Shown here: one piece after another, positions 45,534 to 54,266 of the stretch
Numbering within the stretch: position 1 is the first letter of the stretch
Layout of the letters: every line of letters starts with the position of its first letter
NCBI RefSeq assembly: GCF_000382265.1
Contig: NZ_KB907979.1
Span: 62,001 to 126,000, forward strand
From: Yoonia vestfoldensis DSM 16212
GTDB taxonomy: Bacteria; Pseudomonadota; Alphaproteobacteria; Rhodobacterales; Rhodobacteraceae
Direction of reading: 5' to 3'
Length of the DNA stretch: 64,000 nt
Notes under the pieces: model-generated
Told to the model about the DNA's origin: nothing
Seen by the model: only the letters and a program-made list of their open reading frames with translations
Databases searched by the model: none
Program-made: the position numbers and the translations under genes

Positions 45534-46316
45534 TCAGCGCAGGGTCACAAGGCGCTGTTGTTCGGCCGGCAAGGCATTGAACGCCATCCCCAGCCGCAGC
45601 AGCACCCTGGTGCAGTCAGCATCGTGCGGGAAAGACATGCAGCCCGGGCTGGTCTTGGGCGTGGTCTGTGTCAGGTCCGCGCCCGCACCAAAGGCGGCAG
45701 GGTCTATGACCACCATGCTCGTGCCGGGGATGAAGCCCGGCAGCACCCCGGCCCCGCAGTTGGGATTGGCGCAGGGTTCGGTCGGTGGCGGCGTCGCGTC
45801 GGAGGCTGCGCACAATGTCGTGCCCAGATGCAGCATCCCGCTGCCGGGGCCGACGTGACCTGCCTTTTCGACCTGGGTGGTCGCGGCAACAGTCATGTCC
45901 GCTGTTGTGACCGGCGAGAATGCGATCTTGGCGAACTTGTCGCCGCCCCGCCAGTTCCAGAACATTGCCGTCAGGTTCAGGGGTGCCGGCGCGGTTGTGG
46001 ATTCCCCGTGATTCCCGTCGAAGGATACACCGCCTTCGAACTCCGGCCCGCGATACTCGCCATCTGGCACGGTGCCGCGCAGCGTGGTGTTGACCTGCGG
46101 CGTGCCGTCGGCGGCGATCAGATTGGCCGACGAAACGAAAATGCGAAAATCGAGGACCTGCACCTCGGTTCCCGCACGGCCAAGGCCCGCATCGCTGTCA
46201 GTGCAGGCAAAGGGCGCACCGGCACTCTGGGCGGTGAAGGGAATCTCGACCGTCAGATCGGCGCAGACCGGACTGGCGGCAAGGGCGGCCAAGGCCGCAA
46301 CAACAAAACGATTCAT
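45534..46316 (-). CDS. MbnP-like copper protein (metallo-mystery pair)
   Basis: 260 residues. A signal peptide ends at SPVCA. Family features: VEIPFTAQSAGAPFACTDSD, DFRIFVSSANLI, FWNWRGGDKFAKI (with tryptophans of the type oxidised by MbnH), CANPNC and GCMSFPHDADCTRVLLRLG, giving the multi-cysteine pattern of these proteins. MbnP works with a di-haem MbnH enzyme that converts a Trp to kynurenine; here the partner gene is a wreck 3 bp downstream. The protein may still bind copper in an unmodified form. Confidence 0.87.
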   Translation of the reverse strand: MNRFVVAALAALAASPVCADLTVEIPFTAQSAGAPFACTDSDAGLGRAGTEVQVLDFRIFVSSANLIAADGTPQVNTTLRGTVPDGEYRGPEFEGGVSFDGNHGESTTAPAPLNLTAMFWNWRGGDKFAKIAFSPVTTADMTVAATTQVEKAGHVGPGSGMLHLGTTLCAASDATPPPTEPCANPNCGAGVLPGFIPGTSMVVIDPAAFGAGADLTQTTPKTSPGCMSFPHDADCTRVLLRLGMAFNALPAEQQRLVTLR

Positions 46317-46394
46317 GGCAGATCATCCAGATTGATCAGGTGCCCGCACGGGCGCGGGCAATCTTGGCCCGCAACACGCGGAACCTGATGAAAG

Positions 46395-46760
46395 TCAGAT
46401 CAAACGGATAAACGGGGGGCCGCGGGCCGGTGGCGCGCGTGGCGCCTGACCGCGCGGCGTCGCGCGATCCGCGATGGCCACTTGCGCGACCGAGCCGACA
46501 AGATCACCGGAAGCATCAAGGTCCGCCGGGGCAAGCGCCAGACTTTTGGCCAAGGTACAGGACGGGCAATCTGCATGGGGCGCGCCGTCCTCTCTGGGGA
46601 GGTCCGACAGGCACAGGTCGGCCAGCGATCCGCCAAGCGCAAGATAGGACGCGATCTGCGGGTCCGTCAGGCCATGGCCGGAATCAGCAGGACGGTGCGC
46701 GAACGCCACCATCACAAGGGCCATGGCACACAGCAGCGACACAGCCCTGTTCCAGATCAT
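46395..46760 (-). CDS. Small membrane protein with CPSC motif (DUF2946-like)
   Basis: About 121 residues from MIWNRAVSLL; one N-terminal hydrophobic segment (VSLLCAMALVMVAFAH), then HADCPSCTLAKSLALA, a Cys-x2-Cys site as in DUF2946 proteins found with copper genes. Ala/Pro-rich end. The exact start is unclear: an ATG at 46778 lies inside the CueR-type operator, and if transcription starts just after that operator an internal ATG at 46724 is possible. First gene of the copper operon. Confidence 0.65.
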   Translation of the reverse strand: MIWNRAVSLLCAMALVMVAFAHRPADSGHGLTDPQIASYLALGGSLADLCLSDLPREDGAPHADCPSCTLAKSLALAPADLDASGDLVGSVAQVAIADRATPRGQAPRAPPARGPPFIRLI

Positions 46761-46768
46761 GAATCGAA

Positions 46769-46788
46769 ACCTTCCCATGCTGGAAGGT
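46769..46788 (-). promoter_or_regulatory. CueR/MerR-type copper operator
   Basis: ACCTTCC-N6-GGAAGGT is a perfect 7-bp inverted repeat with the exact half-sites of the known CueR operator ACCTTCC-N7-GGAAGGT, one base shorter in the spacer. It directly precedes a run of copper genes on the minus strand, with TAGACC at the -35 side. No cueR gene is in the window. Confidence 0.7.
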
Positions 46789-47003
46789 CTACAGAGCTTC
46801 GCCTGCCCGCGCAATCAAGACATTCCGCCCTTGCGAAAAGAACCGCGCCTTCATCCCGCGCTTCCCCGACCGAAGCGCCTGCTCAGCGGTCCCCGGGCTG
46901 ACAGACGACCGATACGCGTTGATCTGAGACCTCTTGCGCGATAGCGTCAGGGGTGGAAAAGGTGCCGGTTTTTGCGCCGCGCAGGACGGGCTGGGTAACT
47001 GAC

Positions 47004-48008
47004 ATGACAGGTCATCTGCGGATTTCGGTGTGCGGAACAGGGCGCGCGTCCCCCGCCCGACGCATGACGACGACCGATCTCGAACAGCAGCGGCGGCTTG
47101 GCACGGGCCGCGTGGTGCAGGCAACAGGGGTGGTGAGCCGTTATCTGTGCGACACCGAAGACCAGATCAGCCTTGCGGTCACTGCTTGCAGGGCCGCGCT
47201 GGACGATGCGGGTCTTTCGGCGGATCAGATCGATCTGCTCGTGTTCGGCGCGGCGGTCCCCTATCAGCCGATCCCGGCGACGGCCCCTTTGGTTATGCGG
47301 CGGCTTGCCATGGCGGACGGGACGGCCGCTGCCTTTGACGTGAACGCAACCTGCCTGAGCTTCATCACTGCATTCGACCTTGCCGCCCGCCAGATCGCGA
47401 CGGGCGTCGCACGCCGTGCACTTGTCGTGTCATCCGAAGTCGCATCGCGTGCCCTGCCATGGGATGATGATCCGGAAACCGCCGCGCTGTTCGGTGACGG
47501 CGCGGCAGCGATGGTCTTGGGCGCAAGCCCACCACGCGCGGCGGCCTGTGTTGCAGCGATGCAGATGCGCAGCTACCCGTCGGCCTATGAGGCCTGCACG
47601 CTGGGTGCAGGCGGCACAAGGTTTGATTACCATAAAGATCCCGCCGGATTTGCGGCCAACAGCACCTTTGACATGGATGGCAAGGCGCTGTTTCGCGTCA
47701 CGGCCCAGCATTTCAAAGGCTTTGTCGCCGATCTTTTGGTCAGGGCCGGCTGGCGACAAAGCGATGTCGCGCTGGTCGTCCCGCATCAGGCAAGCCCCGC
47801 AGGCCTTGCACATATGATCCGGCTGACGGGGTTCGCGCCCCGGCAGGTCGTCGATATCGCCGCCGAATATGGCAATCAGGTCGCGGCCTCGATCCCTTTT
47901 GCCTATGATCTGGCCCGCCGCGACGGTCGGATCGCAGCAGGCGACAAGGTGCTGATGCTTGGCACCTCGGCGGGGGTGTCGTTTGGCGGCCTGGCCCTGG
48001 TTGCCTGA
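47004..48008 (+). CDS. 3-oxoacyl-ACP synthase III-like enzyme
   Basis: 334 residues from the ATG at 47004; an in-frame GTG at 46953 would add 17 residues. The thiolase-fold triad is complete: C117 (VNATCLSF), H261 (VVPHQASPAG), N291 (AEYGNQVAAS). KAS III-like enzymes join acyl-thioesters, in fatty-acid starts, OleA-type head-to-head condensation or specialised metabolites. It is the first gene of a coupled operon with a reductase, a hydrolase and an adenylate-forming enzyme, which points to a specialised lipid or secondary product. About 240 bp upstream hold no recognised gene. Confidence 0.88.
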   Translation: MTGHLRISVCGTGRASPARRMTTTDLEQQRRLGTGRVVQATGVVSRYLCDTEDQISLAVTACRAALDDAGLSADQIDLLVFGAAVPYQPIPATAPLVMRRLAMADGTAAAFDVNATCLSFITAFDLAARQIATGVARRALVVSSEVASRALPWDDDPETAALFGDGAAAMVLGASPPRAAACVAAMQMRSYPSAYEACTLGAGGTRFDYHKDPAGFAANSTFDMDGKALFRVTAQHFKGFVADLLVRAGWRQSDVALVVPHQASPAGLAHMIRLTGFAPRQVVDIAAEYGNQVAASIPFAYDLARRDGRIAAGDKVLMLGTSAGVSFGGLALVA

Positions 48009-48011
48009 CGC

Positions 48012-48980
48012 ATGACGGTGTTGGTGACAGGCGCGACGGGGTTTCTGGGCGGGGCGGTGCTGCGCCATCTGGCGTCCACGGGGCAGCCTGCCACCGGGCT
48101 GGGGCGCGATGTGGCGCGCATCGACGCCATACGCGCCCAAGGGCTGGACTTGCGTGCCCATGACCTGACCCGCCCGCTGGACCCTGCCGATTTCAGCGGG
48201 ATCAGCGCCATCGTGCATGGCGCAGCGCTGTCTGCACCTTTTGGGCCAAGGCTGGACTTCATCGCCGCGAATGTCACCGCAACGCGCAATATAGTCGCAT
48301 TGGCGCAGGCGTTGCGGGTGGCGCGGCTTGTGCATATCTCCAGTGCGTCGGTCAGTTTCGCCCCGATGGACCAGTTGGACCTGCGCGAAGATGCCCCCTT
48401 GCCGCGGCCGTTCAACGCCTATGCCGCGACCAAGGCACAGGCCGAAAAGATCGTGCTGGACGCCCCCGCGCTCGGCCCGATCGTGCTACGCCCGCGCGGG
48501 ATTTATGGCGCGGGCGACACAGCCTTGTTGCCGCGCCTGCTGCGTGCGGCCGGGCGGGGCCCGCTGCCCCTGTTGCGTGACGGTCGGGCGCGGATCGACC
48601 TGACGCATGTCGATGACGTCGTCGCCGCCGTGATGGCAGCGTTGCGCGCCGGGCCGGACGCGACCGGCCAGATCTTCAACATCACCGGAGGCGAGGTGAT
48701 CCCCGTGACCCAGATCGCCCGCCGCGCCTGCGCTGCCGCGAACCAGCCCCTGCGCTGGCGCAAGATGCCGCTCCGCCCGGCCATGGCGATTGCCGGTGCT
48801 GTCGAAATGACATGCATGCTGCTGCCGCACCGCCCTGAACCCGCAATCACGCGCTATGGCCTTGCGCTTTTCGCCTATGCGCAAAGCCTTGATATCACCA
48901 AGGCCCGCGACCTCTTGGACTGGTCGCCGCTCGTGCCGTTCGAGGTTGGATTGCAGCGCACCTTTCAGGTCGCGTCGTGA
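48012..48980 (+). CDS. NAD-dependent epimerase/dehydratase (extended SDR, OleD/3-beta-HSD-like)
   Basis: 322 residues: VLVTGATGFLGGAVLRHLA (TGxxGxxG), VHGAALSAPFG, VHISSASVSF, YAATKAQAEKIVL (YxxxK) and RPRGIYGAGDTALLPRLL. The pattern fits 3-beta-HSD/NAD-epimerase enzymes, which include OleD, the reductase acting after OleA. The gene starts 3 bp past the KAS III stop and overlaps the next gene (GTGA). Confidence 0.88.
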   Translation: MTVLVTGATGFLGGAVLRHLASTGQPATGLGRDVARIDAIRAQGLDLRAHDLTRPLDPADFSGISAIVHGAALSAPFGPRLDFIAANVTATRNIVALAQALRVARLVHISSASVSFAPMDQLDLREDAPLPRPFNAYAATKAQAEKIVLDAPALGPIVLRPRGIYGAGDTALLPRLLRAAGRGPLPLLRDGRARIDLTHVDDVVAAVMAALRAGPDATGQIFNITGGEVIPVTQIARRACAAANQPLRWRKMPLRPAMAIAGAVEMTCMLLPHRPEPAITRYGLALFAYAQSLDITKARDLLDWSPLVPFEVGLQRTFQVAS

Positions 48981-49798
48981 CCGCGCCCGTTTTTGCCAAC
49001 AGCGCCCTCGTCAAGGCCCCCGAGCGGTTCGTCCTGCGCGAGGCACCATGGCGGCAACGCGCGCTTTGGGTACGCTACGGGCTCTATCTTGGCGCAGCGT
49101 CAGGGCCTGTGCTGATCGACACCGGCTATACGTCGCATGCGCTGCATGACGCGGGGCGCAGCGCGGCGTTGCGGTTCTATGGGCGCGCGCTCGGTGCCAG
49201 CTTGCAGCCCCGAGGCCAGCCCGTGCCGTTTCTTGCGCGCCACGGGTTGCGACCCGAAGAGATCACGACAGTCGTCGTCACCCATTTCCACGCCGATCAC
49301 GTGTCGGGCCTGCGGCTGTTTCCCAACGCGCGGTTCATTGCCGCGCGCGCGGGATGGGACGCGCTGCGCGCACATGGTACGCTGGGCAATCTGCGCCATG
49401 CCGTGTTTCCCGAATTGCTGCCGCCCGATTTCGCGGACCGGCTGGACCCGATCGAACGCAAACCCGCCGTACGGACCGATCATGGCACGGCCTATGATCT
49501 GATGGGCGATGGTGCCCTGCTTGCCCTGCCTTTGCCCGGTCACGCGGTCGGGCATGTCGGACTGCTGTTTACCCGGCTTGCAAAGCCACTGCTTTACGCC
49601 GTCGATACGCAATGGATGCTGGCCGCCTTGCCCGCGCCACGCCGACCGGGGTTTCCTGCGATGCTGGTCGCGACCGACCGCGCGGCGCAGGCGCGGTCGT
49701 GCGATCTGGTGGCCGGGGTCGCGGCCGCGGGCGGGGACGTGTTGCTGTGCCACGATCCGACACCCACGATCTATGACGAGGCGGCACCATGCGCCTGA
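48977..49798 (+). CDS. Metallo-beta-lactamase-fold hydrolase
   Basis: 273 residues, GTG start coupled to the preceding stop. Metal motif THFHADHVSG (HxHxDH), later GHAVGHVG and CHDPT. Its role may be thioester or lactone hydrolysis in this pathway, taking the place that an alpha/beta hydrolase has in ole clusters; that is inference. It overlaps the next gene by 10 bp. Confidence 0.87.
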   Translation: MTAPVFANSALVKAPERFVLREAPWRQRALWVRYGLYLGAASGPVLIDTGYTSHALHDAGRSAALRFYGRALGASLQPRGQPVPFLARHGLRPEEITTVVVTHFHADHVSGLRLFPNARFIAARAGWDALRAHGTLGNLRHAVFPELLPPDFADRLDPIERKPAVRTDHGTAYDLMGDGALLALPLPGHAVGHVGLLFTRLAKPLLYAVDTQWMLAALPAPRRPGFPAMLVATDRAAQARSCDLVAGVAAAGGDVLLCHDPTPTIYDEAAPCA

Positions 49799-51045
49799 TC
49801 CGCGAGACCCTGCGCAGCTATCAATCAACCCGCCGCCTGTCGCATCCGGGCCTGTCGCGCGGCGCATTCGTGGCGGCACAAGGCCAGGCCCTGCGCCGCT
49901 GGCTGGACAATGACCTGCCGCGGGTTGCGGCCTTTGGTGCGGCCCCGCGCAATCTGGACGACCTGCCCGTCATGGACAAGGCACAGCTGATGGCGAACTT
50001 TGCGCGCTACAATTGTGCGGGTATCAGCGTCGATCAGGTCCGCACTGCCCTCGGAGCGGATTGCAAGGTCGGGCCTTTCACGGTCGGCGCGAGCACCGGC
50101 ACGACAGGCAATCGCGGTTATTTCGTGATTTCCGATCTGGAACGCTATCGCTGGCTTGGCGCGCTGCTGGCCAAGGCGATGGCGGGGCTTTTGTGGCGGC
50201 CGCAGCGCGTGGCGATCATCCTGCCGCAGGACACGCGGCTTTACAGCAGCGCTCGGTCGGTCCCCTTCCTGGAACTGCGGTTCTTTCCGCTAAGCCAAGG
50301 CGTCGATAAATGGCGTCGCGCACTCGCGGCTTATGCCCCCACCGTCATCGTCGCCCCGCCCAAGGTCCTGCGCCATTTGGTCGAAGACGGCCCGCGGCTT
50401 GCGCCGCGCCGTGTCTTCAGCGCTGCGGAAACGCTGGACCCGATCGACCGCGCGGTCATCGAACACGGTTTCGGCCTAACGCTTGGGCAGATCTACATGG
50501 CGACCGAGGGGCTGTTGGGCGTGACCTGCGCCCATGGCCATCTGCATCTGGCCGAAGATTCCGTGGCATTCGAATACGAACCCGTTGGGGATGGTCTTGT
50601 ATCGCCGCTGATCACCAGCTTCCGCCGACAGGAACAGATCCTTGCGCGATACCGGATGAACGATCTTTTGCGCCTTTCGGACCAGCCCTGCCCCTGCCAA
50701 TCCCCCTTGCAGCGGGTCGCCGAAGTCGTGGGCCGGATGGATGATTGTTTCCGTTTCGGCGCGGTTCTGGTGACGCCCGATGTGCTGCGCAATGCCGTCG
50801 TGCAGGCGGATGCACGGATCACCGATTTCCGCGTCATCCAGCAAACCGACGGTGCCGTGACATTGGTATTGCCACATGCCACCCCGCCCGATGCGATCGG
50901 AACGGCGCAATCGGCCTTGCAGGGGGCTCTTGCCCGTCTTGGTGCGCAAACCGCCATCACTGTCACCCACGATAACCTTGCGCTGGATGTCAGCCGCAAA
51001 TTGCGCCGCGTGGAATGTCGGCTGCCTGCGGACCTGCGGCGATGA
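49789..51045 (+). CDS. Adenylate-forming ligase, F390-synthetase/PaaK-like
   Basis: 418 residues. The AMP-binding loop is TVGASTGTTGNRGYFV (~95-110); LPQDTRLYSS, FSAAETLDPIDRAVIEHGFG, IYMATEGLLGVTC (E of the adenylate site) and RYRMNDLLRLS follow, as in coenzyme F390 synthetase-related proteins. No actinobacterial F420 genes are near, so it should activate a carboxylate (fatty or beta-hydroxy acid) for the KAS III pathway. The stop overlaps the next start (ATGA). Confidence 0.85.
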   Translation: MRLIRETLRSYQSTRRLSHPGLSRGAFVAAQGQALRRWLDNDLPRVAAFGAAPRNLDDLPVMDKAQLMANFARYNCAGISVDQVRTALGADCKVGPFTVGASTGTTGNRGYFVISDLERYRWLGALLAKAMAGLLWRPQRVAIILPQDTRLYSSARSVPFLELRFFPLSQGVDKWRRALAAYAPTVIVAPPKVLRHLVEDGPRLAPRRVFSAAETLDPIDRAVIEHGFGLTLGQIYMATEGLLGVTCAHGHLHLAEDSVAFEYEPVGDGLVSPLITSFRRQEQILARYRMNDLLRLSDQPCPCQSPLQRVAEVVGRMDDCFRFGAVLVTPDVLRNAVVQADARITDFRVIQQTDGAVTLVLPHATPPDAIGTAQSALQGALARLGAQTAITVTHDNLALDVSRKLRRVECRLPADLRR

Positions 51046-52151
51046 CCCCCGAACGTGTCGCCAATACGCCGGACATGGTCGCACGCTTTGTGGCCCTGTT
51101 TGAGGCGCATCCGGTGCCAGAGCTGATCACCAACCTGCAAACCAAGGTGGACCAGATCCTGATCGACGGGCGCGCCTATCCGCTGACGATCAACGACCGC
51201 GCCCAGCGTGGCAATTGCTATATCTGCAATCCTGTCAGCGCCTATATCGACTATGCCATCGACGAAACCCGTCATTTCCGGTCGCATCCCGCGCTTTTGC
51301 TGGCGATCCGCGCGCTTGTTCACGCCTGTGCGCCCATCGTGCGCGCCAGCGGCATCGACCATCAGGTGCAGATCAACAACTAGCTGTTTTCGACCAATCC
51401 GGTCCCGACATTGGCGGCGCAGGCCGTGGCCGAAATGCGCGACAGCCTGACCGCAAGGTATCCGGACCGCGCTCTGGTGCTGCGCTCGCTCAACACCGTC
51501 GCGGATGGGGCGACGATCGAGACGTTGCGCGCTGCCGGTTTCGAGTTGCTGCCGGCACGCCAGATCTATCTGTTCGACGGCGCGGCGTCCGACCCGCATA
51601 GCACGAATATGAAACGCGACCGCCGCGCGCTCGCGCAGACCGATTTGCGCCTCGTCGCCGATGATGGCGTGACCGACGCCGACTATGCGCGGGCGGCCCG
51701 GCTTTACGAGATGCTCTATATCGACAAATACACGCCATTGAACCCGCGCTACAGCGCGCTTTACCTGCGGCGGATGCATGGGGCCGGGCTGATGCGCCTG
51801 CGCGGTTTGCGTGCAATGGATGGGGAACTGGTCGCCGTCACCGGGCTATTCGTCAATGGGCGTACCTTGACGCAACCGATTGTCGGCTACGACACCACCC
51901 GCCCGCAACAGGAAGGGCTGTACCGCATGGTCATGGCAATGGCGCAGGACATCGCGCTGGCCGAGGGTCTGTTCTTCAACATGAGCGCGGGCGCCGCCAG
52001 CTTCAAACGCCACAGGCAGGCGGTGCCGGTGATCGAATACACCGCCGTTTACGCAGCCCATCTGCCGCGTCCCCAGCGCAGCGCGGTCCGTTTCATGAGA
52101 CGCGTTCTGGTGCGTGTCGGTATCCCCTTGCTGCAAAGGTTCGCATTATGA
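51042..52151 (+). pseudogene. GNAT/FemAB-like acyltransferase gene with in-frame amber codon
   Basis: 369 sense codons in one frame, broken only by TAG at codon 114 (51381-51383). Both sides are coding-like and join as DHQVQINN-stop-LFSTNPVPTLAAQAV; a Trp (TGG) at this point would be the simplest ancestral codon. The C-terminal half (RLYEMLYIDKYTPLNPRYSALYLRRMH, MDGELVAVTGLFVNG, NMSAGAASFKRHR) looks like a GNAT-type fold. Start and stop overlap the neighbouring genes by ATGA, so the operon layout is intact. Either a recent nonsense mutation, readthrough or a sequence error. Confidence 0.7.
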
Positions 52152-53131
52152 CCGCAGATCATTGGCAAGCTGTCGCCCTGTCGCGCGAGCTTCGCAAACG
52201 TCCCTTGCGGGTGATGCATGACGGCGTGCCAGTCGTGCTGTTCCGCGCCCAAGGTGGGATCAGCGTGCTGGTGGACCGCTGGCCGCACCGCATGATGCCG
52301 TTGTCGTGCGGCCGTGTCGTGGAAGACACTCTGGAATGTCCCTATCACGGCTGGCGGTTCGGCACGGATGGGACTTGCGTGGCGATCCCGGGCCACATCG
52401 GTGATCTGCCACGCACACGGATCGCCCGCTATGCCGTCACCGAACAGCAAGGGGCCGTCTTTGTTGCACGCGGCCAGCCCGATGCCCTGCCCTATACCCA
52501 TGTCATGGCACATCAGTCGCCGGCGCTGCGCCTTGTCAAAAGCAGCGCGCGCGGGCGGCTGGCGGATGTGGCCGAAAACATCCTTGATGCAACCCATACC
52601 CATTTCACCCACAAGGGGCTGCTGCGCGGTCTGTACGCCCGCCGCCAGCGCGTGACGGTGGATGTCACCGGGGGCCAGGATTGGGTCGAGGCGCGATATA
52701 CCGGAGAGGACAGACAGGACGGGTTGGTCAGCCGCCTGCTGGACGGCGCGCGGACCACGACGATCGGCCGGTTTCGGCACCCCGGTATCGCAGAGTTGGA
52801 ATATTGGGGGCCGCGTGGGCTTGTGCTGGCCACGACGTTTCATCTGCGACAGGCCGATGCACAGACGGTCGCAGGGATCGGCTGGCTTGCCGGACCCCGG
52901 CAGCGCGTCGTGGGGCAAATCAAGGCCCTGGCCTTCAAGCCGCTCTTCGCCATCGCGTTGGCGCAGGACCGTCGCGTGTTGCGCGCAGCCTCTGAAAATG
53001 CGCAGCTTGCCGGCTCACCCGATCCGGTGATCGGTCCCTTGGATTTCCTGCGCCGCGATATCATGGCGATCATCGCAGGCGACCCGCCCGCGAGCGCAAC
53101 AGCACCGCGGCGGCATCAGATCGACCTTTGA
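52148..53131 (+). CDS. Rieske-type oxygenase with one cluster ligand missing
   Basis: 327 residues. The Rieske domain (~5-110) has H47, C64 and H67 (PHRMMPLSCG, ECPYHGWRF), but the first ligand position is W45 (DRWPHR; codon TGG 52280-52282) instead of Cys. The catalytic domain keeps an iron-type motif (ENILDATHTHFTHKG). Family members hydroxylate or desaturate sterols, lipids and aromatics. With Trp the [2Fe-2S] cluster should not assemble, so the enzyme may be inactive. ATGA overlap with the previous gene; its end overlaps the convergent ATP-grasp gene by 16 bp. Confidence 0.85.
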   Translation: MTADHWQAVALSRELRKRPLRVMHDGVPVVLFRAQGGISVLVDRWPHRMMPLSCGRVVEDTLECPYHGWRFGTDGTCVAIPGHIGDLPRTRIARYAVTEQQGAVFVARGQPDALPYTHVMAHQSPALRLVKSSARGRLADVAENILDATHTHFTHKGLLRGLYARRQRVTVDVTGGQDWVEARYTGEDRQDGLVSRLLDGARTTTIGRFRHPGIAELEYWGPRGLVLATTFHLRQADAQTVAGIGWLAGPRQRVVGQIKALAFKPLFAIALAQDRRVLRAASENAQLAGSPDPVIGPLDFLRRDIMAIIAGDPPASATAPRRHQIDL

Positions 53132-54261
53132 TCCGGGCCGTCCCATTCGATATCGCGGGTCGCGGCCTTTTGCAGGCTGGTCCGGTCACGTCGCGCGATC
53201 CGGGCAATCTCGGCCAAGGGGCGCAGTTGCTTGGCAATACCAAAGCGATCGTCCGGCCAGTCCATCACGTCGCCGACCGTCGCGCGCGCTTGGCGGAACG
53301 CCTGCCAGCCGCCTGCGCGCAGGACCTGCGGCAGACCGTAGAGCCACAGCGCCAGCGGCACGCCCTGGGGTTGCGTCACATCCGGCACCGCGACAGCCGC
53401 GCCACTGATCGCCGCCGCAAAAGGCGCAGGGTCGCGGAAGAAATGCAGCCCGCTCGTGGCGCGCGGGTTGCATTCAATGGGCAGGACCGTCCCGTCAGGC
53501 CTGCGGATCAGATCGAACGAGATCTGGCCGGTCCAGCCCGTGCCTGCAACAAAGCGCGTCACGAATGCGGTCACACCCTGATCCTGCACCGGCGCAAAAC
53601 AGACAGAAGCGCCCAAACCAGCGCGGATCAACCCGCGATAGGCCGACAACGCCGTGACCCGTCCGGCATGGGCGACCGCGTAAACGCACAACTCCTGCCC
53701 CGCGATGAAATCCTGCGCCACCCAAGGCGCGGCCGGGCCGGGGGTGATCCGGTCCAGACGCGCGGGCCGGATCACGGTCTGCGTCGCGAACCGGGACCAG
53801 ACGGGTTTGAACACAAGACCCGACGCCTCTGGGGCAAGGGCGTCCACATCTGCGGCGTTGCGCAGCAGGCGGGTCTGCGGTGCGGGCAGGCCAAGTTCCT
53901 CGCACAACAAGATGAATCTGTATTTGTCGTGGACCTGTTCCAGACGGGCTGCATCCGGTGCGAACAGGCGCGCAGGCATGGCGCTGTCGCGCCAGATGCG
54001 ACCCAGATACAACACCTCCTCGCAGGTCGGGATGACGGAATCAATCTCTAGATCACGCAACAACCGCCGCAACACCTGTGTCGCGCCCGGCAGATCGGCG
54101 CGCAACGATGGCAGAACGTGATAGCCTTGATGCAGCCTCGAGGCTGCCGCAAGCGGTTGCCGCAGGCTGTCAGCCAGATGCACCACATGCCCCGCCCCTG
54201 CCAGCAGACGCAGCAGATGCAGCGCGACAGGCGCGCGGGCGCCGGTGATCAGGAACCGCAT
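53116..54261 (-). CDS. ATP-grasp ligase, carbamoyl-phosphate-synthase-like
   Basis: 381 residues. An N-terminal Rossmann part (RFLITGARAPVALHLLRLLAGAGHVVHLAD) precedes the ATP-grasp domain (DKYRFILLCEELGLPAPQTRLL, SGLVFKPVWSRFATQTVI, WVAQDFIAGQELCVYAV, TGQISFDLIRRPDGTVLPIECNPRATSG). Such enzymes join a carboxylate to an amine or thiol. The start at 54261 lies 5 bp behind the RES toxin gene in the same direction, so it may be transcribed with the toxin-antitoxin pair. Tail-to-tail overlap with the Rieske gene also ties it to the biosynthetic operon. A longer frame to 54372 lies inside the RES gene and is rejected. Confidence 0.86.
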   Translation of the reverse strand: MRFLITGARAPVALHLLRLLAGAGHVVHLADSLRQPLAAASRLHQGYHVLPSLRADLPGATQVLRRLLRDLEIDSVIPTCEEVLYLGRIWRDSAMPARLFAPDAARLEQVHDKYRFILLCEELGLPAPQTRLLRNAADVDALAPEASGLVFKPVWSRFATQTVIRPARLDRITPGPAAPWVAQDFIAGQELCVYAVAHAGRVTALSAYRGLIRAGLGASVCFAPVQDQGVTAFVTRFVAGTGWTGQISFDLIRRPDGTVLPIECNPRATSGLHFFRDPAPFAAAISGAAVAVPDVTQPQGVPLALWLYGLPQVLRAGGWQAFRQARATVGDVMDWPDDRFGIAKQLRPLAEIARIARRDRTSLQKAATRDIEWDGPDQRSI

Positions 54262-54266
54262 GCGCT

